The position numbers were made by a program, and so were the translations under genes. Below are positions 11,355 through 14,443 of a DNA stretch of 14,443 nt, in pieces. The notes under the pieces were generated by a model. The model saw only the letters and a program-made list of their open reading frames with translations. It did no database searches and had not been told where the DNA came from. The DNA comes from Tieghemiomyces parasiticus (Eukaryota; Kickxellomycota; Dimargaritomycetes; Dimargaritales; Dimargaritaceae). The stretch is from contig JANBPT010001108.1 in the NCBI GenBank assembly GCA_027575765.1, forward strand, positions 1-14,443. Reading direction: 5' to 3'. Positions within the stretch are counted from its first letter, which is position 1. Each line of letters opens with the position of its first letter.

Positions 11355-12647
11355 ATGGAACAACCCGTTGTTCGTTATAGCCGGGCTGAATACATTGAAA
11401 CCGAAACGGGTAACAAGGTCAGCCGCAAGTCGGTCATCTGCGGGAGTCAGAATATTATCCTGTCGGGTAAGGTAGGTGCGCTGGTGGAGGGTCGAATGAG
11501 CAGGTTGCGGCTGTCTATGTGGCTACTGGAAAATGTGCTAGAGAGCAGGACAAACGTATCCCCGTCCATTGAGGGTCTCGGTAGCAACCCGTAACCCTAG
11601 GCTAAAACTCTCCCCTCTCTATCTCTCTCTCCCTTCCCTCACCACCACTATCACCACACCGTTCTTTTTTTAAATTATTATTTTGGTAACTCCGACTTGT
11701 ACGCACACACATCCTTGGCGAACTCCACCGATTATGTATGTAACGCAGACCATCATTCAAACTGATTGTGTCATTCGTGGCGACCTACGCCGGGCGGGCC
11801 CGAGCCAAGCGGTGGTCATCGCCATCGGCCGGTACTGTCTCCTGGGCCAGCGGTCCATCATCCGTCCGCCCCACAAGACCTACAAAGGAGTGTTTAGCTA
11901 TTATCCGATGAAGATTGGGGATCATGTGATGATCGGTGAGAGATCTATTGTCGAAGCCGCCAATATCGGGAGCTATGTCGAGATTGGTCGGAATTGCATT
12001 ATTGTAAGTGGGTGGGAGAGGAAGGCGGGGAGCCGACTAGGGGTACCTTGGGTAGAAATAGGTTTCTGGCAGGAGTTTTTGTGGTTTTATATGTTCTCCA
12101 TGTATCTCTATCTATATATATATATATATGTGTGTGTATTCTTGACAGCACTTCCCTCCCCACACGACATCTTCCCCCTTGGTCGCATAGCACCAAACCA
12201 GTTAATAGTCTAGCCTCTAAATGAGACCCTGGTGCGCCAACTAACCCTCTCTGATCAACCCTGTCCACAATATACACACCATACTTTTCAGGGTCGATTC
12301 GCCATGATCAAGGACGGGTGTCGGATTGAGGACAATACCGTTATCGCACCCGGAACGGTCGTCCCGTCCTTTTCGGTTTATGCTGGAAATCCAGGTACGT
12401 GGTCACAAACGCTTGGTTCTCTATCGGAGCAAACGAGCGAGCGAGGGGAAGTTGGGGATCAGCTTCCGTGTCGTATCAGCACGTAACCTAGCGCAGGTTG
12501 CTCACCTAGTATCGCCCCTGCAATCTGTTGTCCATATCTCCCCTTTATACCCTTGCAGGCCGCCTTGTCGGCGAGTTGCCCGAATGTACACAGGAACTTT
12601 ACGAGGCGAGGTCTAAGGATGCTTATCAAAAGTTCGTGCCGGTGTAG
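11355..12647 (+). CDS. DCTN5: Dynactin subunit 5 (p25), four exons
   Basis: Exons: 11355-11471, 11749-12003, 12292-12394, 12559-12647, giving 187 aa (human p25 is 182). p25 pairs with p27 in the pointed-end complex of dynactin, the cytoplasmic adaptor that links dynein to endosomes and other cargo. Exon 1 carries YIETETGNKVSR and CGSQNI. Exon 2 carries DCVIRGDL, IIRPP, KIGDHV and IGSYVEIGRNC. Exon 3 carries the I-x-DNTV and TVVPSF stretch. Exon 4 carries GELPECTQELY and ends QKFVPV. These match animal p25 in order. The repeated I-G-x-x-C/V pattern is the hexapeptide repeat of a left-handed beta-helix. Relative to human p25 there is an extra segment of about eight residues after RGDL (RRAGPSQAVVIAIGR). 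The first exon boundary is fixed by the GK-TI junction: AAG ends at 11471, and the GTAAGG at 11467 would shift the frame. Identity is near certain, exon edges very likely. Confidence 0.95.
11472..11748 (+). other. Dynactin p25 intron 1 (277 nt, phase 0)
   Basis: Begins GTAGGT after the Lys39 codon and ends ACGCAG before ACC (Thr40). A long C/T-rich tract lies at about 11606-11642. The next exon continues TIIQTDCVIRGDL, as expected from the animal protein. Confidence 0.9.
12004..12291 (+). other. Dynactin p25 intron 2 (288 nt, phase 0)
   Basis: Begins GTAAGT after the Ile124 codon and ends TTTCAG before GGT (Gly125). The junction restores a protein reading RNCII-GRFAMIKDGCRI, parallel to animal p25. 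It contains a TA/TG microsatellite. Confidence 0.93.
12113..12137. repeat. TA/TG microsatellite in intron 2
   Basis: About eight TA units followed by about four TG units. A simple-sequence tract inside the intron, likely length-variable between strains, with no evident function. Confidence 0.9.
12395..12558 (+). other. Dynactin p25 intron 3 (164 nt, phase 1)
   Basis: Begins GTACGT and ends TTGCAG. It splits the Gly159 codon (G from exon 3, GC from exon 4) and restores NPGRLVGELPECTQEL, which matches the CPG...GELPECTQEL segment of animal p25. Confidence 0.92.
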
Positions 12648-13660
12648 TAAGAGCGGATCTAAATCAAAGTCGTCCAGTATCTGAATATTTTTATTTTTTA
12701 TCATTCTGGAGCCTAATCCGCAAAGTCTTCAGCTATGTACCACTATCAATGATCCCTAGTTGTCGTATCCGATTAATTAAAAACCTTGGGACATCCAGTG
12801 GCCGCTTGTTGTGCATTTTTTTAATTGAGAATTATCAAGATGAAACGAAACCATTAACCCGTAAGTAGCCGACCAGGCTAACGTTTGCCATCGCATTCTG
12901 ATAGACCGAGGTGTTGCAGTACTATAGATGCCGCCAAAGGGTCGCGAGCTGTTCACTGTACCAAAATTAGGATAGCCCTTGTCGCAGGTAGAACCACCGA
13001 AAGAAACAGAAAGTACACTAAGGCAAACAGACCAAGCGATAATACTCATCATAAATAAAACTAAATTGCGGAATAGTCGGTAAATTGTTCAGTGTGATTA
13101 TAGCTGTCGCTTATTGAATAGCGAGTGGGAGGGCATTTAAAAGTGAGCGGTGGCCATCCATATGCGTAGTTAGCTATTAGCCGGACCAAGGTGAGTCCAG
13201 ATTGATAACGCGAGGTGAGACCGAGTGTCAGACAGAATGAGGTGATAATGGGTATGCTATCGGACCAGTGGAGTTGGAATTCTAAAGAGAAGACTGTAAA
13301 AAGAAAAGAGTGGAATGCACCTGTCAAAGACGACGACACCCGGCTGATCGGGAGGTAGACAGTAACGTGTCACTATGAAAGTATATGGAATTGGAAGACA
13401 GGAATAAGGTAAAAATATACTAATAAAGTCATCAAAAAGAGGCGATACGACTGATGTGCGAATTGGATCGGATTAGTATTGGGTGGCGTGGCAGTCATCT
13501 ACCTAGAAAGGAATGCGAGCCCTGTCCAGCCAGGTGACAATAGTGGCGTGGTGGGGTTATATGGAGGCTGATTGACTAAAAGAGATTTAATATATTATTG
13601 CTGAGATTATCTACGTGTCTATTTACAACTGCCAGCGTGGTCTCCCAAATCAACCCCCAG

Positions 13661-13674
13661 AGATCGCGCGATCT
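13661..13674. repeat. Perfect 14-bp palindrome
   Basis: AGATCGCGCGATCT equals its own reverse complement. It could be a dimeric protein-binding site or chance; it is not tied to any gene. Confidence 0.9.
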
Positions 13675-13923
13675 AAATACACCTAAATAGGCATTTACCA
13701 ATGAGCCAATAACGTCTGCAGCTCAACGACTGCCCTTATCTCCAATCTTTACCCGGTTACCACTTGCATTACCATGCTTGGGAGCTGACACCCTAAAAAT
13801 GGATAATACTTGGCAGAATTGTCTTTCATACTTTTACTACACTTGCTGATTGGCACCAGCAGCTATATTAATACACACCACCTTACAATTTAACGACCAC
13901 TAAATCACCACCCTCTCTCTACA

Positions 13924-13947
13924 CTTGCCGGCTAACGACCCGGCAAG
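13924..13947. repeat. Small hairpin (8-bp stem, 8-nt loop)
   Basis: CTTGCCGG and CCGGCAAG flank the loop CTAACGAC. The stem is perfect and GC-rich in otherwise AT-richer DNA. No T-run or gene end lies next to it, so I do not call it a terminator. Confidence 0.85.
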
Positions 13948-14060
13948 GACTTCAAACTAACCCATGCCCTTGCGCCATATTGTGGTAGGCGAGACCCGGA
14001 GGGGTGGTTTATTGCGATAAGTTCAAGATAGATAAAAGTTAAAAACATTAGCAGTTAGGT

Positions 14061-14435
14061 TTGAAGGCTTATGTAGCCGGGAAATGTGAGGATGATTGGA
14101 TCTTGGTAGTTAGTCATAAAGGGTTCTTGGTACGTTTGCCACGGACAATAATTGGTGTTAAGGGAGTGGTGCGTGTTCCTGTATGGCGTCGCGGCGGCTT
14201 TCAAGGTTCTGTAAAACGTCGGCTCTTGGATACCGACACATATACAAGATACCATTATTCTTGGTATAAGCCAAATTCATTATTACCTCTCACAAAACTT
14301 TGGCGGCTAGTAAACTTCCCCGGCTGTCCACAGATACCACAATCGGTGCGATCTAATAATTTTCAAAAACTGGAGTGCTCCTTCTGGAACCCCATGGACC
14401 GTACAAAACACCAGCAGACCACCTGCAGGCGGTGA
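14061..14435 (+). CDS. Open frame running into the right repeat; possible 3'-terminal exon or fragment
   Basis: A stop-free stretch of 124 codons ending at TGA 14433-14435. There is no ATG before the NPMDRT segment inside the repeat, so it would have to be an exon or a fragment. Its last 30 codons (from SVRSNNFQ to TTCRR) are shared with the left repeat on the minus strand. In that frame most differences between the two arms fall at third codon positions, which hints that the repeat once encoded protein. I recognise no family. The alternative is a chance frame in a non-coding repeat. Confidence 0.2.
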   Translation: MKAYVAGKCEDDWILVVSHKGFLVRLPRTIIGVKGVVRVPVWRRGGFQGSVKRRLLDTDTYTRYHYSWYKPNSLLPLTKLWRLVNFPGCPQIPQSVRSNNFQKLECSFWNPMDRTKHQQTTCRR

Positions 14436-14443
14436 GCTTGACA
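14342..14443. repeat. Right arm of terminal inverted repeat
   Basis: Bases 14367-14443 are the exact reverse complement of 1-77. Bases 14342-14366 are the diverged extension (18 of 25 identities). The sequence reaches the window edge with no target-site duplication visible, because the window ends there. GGTGAGC near the end also resembles a splice donor. Confidence 0.95.

Larger units (their letters stand above)
12648..14060. other. No recognisable gene; AT-richer downstream region
   Basis: The T-rich stretch at about 12681-12700 just after the dynactin stop may be its 3' end region. Two minus-strand frames (12777-13052 and 13061-13339, about 90 codons each) have no recognised domain. The first begins with a hydrophobic segment resembling a signal peptide. 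Base composition is purine-rich on + at about 13180-13480. Two small palindromic elements are listed separately. I see no RNA gene or mobile element. Confidence 0.5.

Noticed and set aside
11466..11472. Alternative splice donor GTAAGG at 11467 in dynactin exon 1
   Set aside because: Using it would put exon 2 out of frame. GTAGGT at 11472 joins GK to TI exactly as in animal p25.
1..14443. A 14.4-kb DNA transposon with terminal inverted repeats carrying two host genes
   Set aside because: No transposase or integrase is visible, the two genes are ordinary housekeeping genes, and the perfect arms are exactly 77 bp at the window edge. That fits a contig ending at a shared assembly k-mer better.

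Overview
This window is nuclear DNA of a eukaryote, most likely a fungus. It carries two recognisable protein-coding genes, both on the + strand. The first is an uninterrupted frame for a class I HMG-CoA reductase (6639-10601). The second is a four-exon gene for dynactin subunit 5 (p25; 11355-12647). The evidence for a eukaryote is the GT-AG introns with in-frame junctions, a textbook Kozak context at the reductase start, a sterol-sensing membrane domain, and a dynactin subunit. The fungal assignment is an inference. It rests on the HPI motif next to the first membrane helix (the fungal HPIH-type N-terminus), the fungal style of the sterol-sensing region, and the presence of dynactin. GC-rich coding DNA and the long Ser/Thr/Ala-rich insertions could suit an early-diverging lineage, but the sequence alone does not fix one.

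Layout: 1-77 and 14367-14443 are a perfect inverted repeat sitting exactly on both window ends. 103-4240 has no gene I recognise; one open frame at 1131-1646 is listed with low confidence. 4241-6638 is strongly C+T-rich on the + strand and is the upstream region of the reductase gene. 6639-10601 is the reductase. 10602-11354 holds its 3' region and the dynactin promoter. 11355-12647 is the dynactin p25 gene. 12648-14366 is AT-richer and has no recognisable gene, though a weak open frame runs into the right-hand repeat.

The two genes have unrelated jobs. The reductase makes mevalonate at the ER membrane for sterol and isoprenoid synthesis. p25 is part of the pointed-end complex of dynactin, which adapts dynein to cargo. 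Their tandem arrangement looks like ordinary gene adjacency, and nothing here suggests a cluster, an operon or a new system.

The most informative structural oddity is the pair of ends. The perfect match is exactly 77 bp, and beyond it the arms diverge to 18/25 identities and then lose similarity. That is what a de Bruijn graph assembly at k=77 produces when both ends of a contig run into the same collapsed repeat. I therefore read the window as a complete contig stopped by a dispersed repeat, not as a 14-kb transposon.
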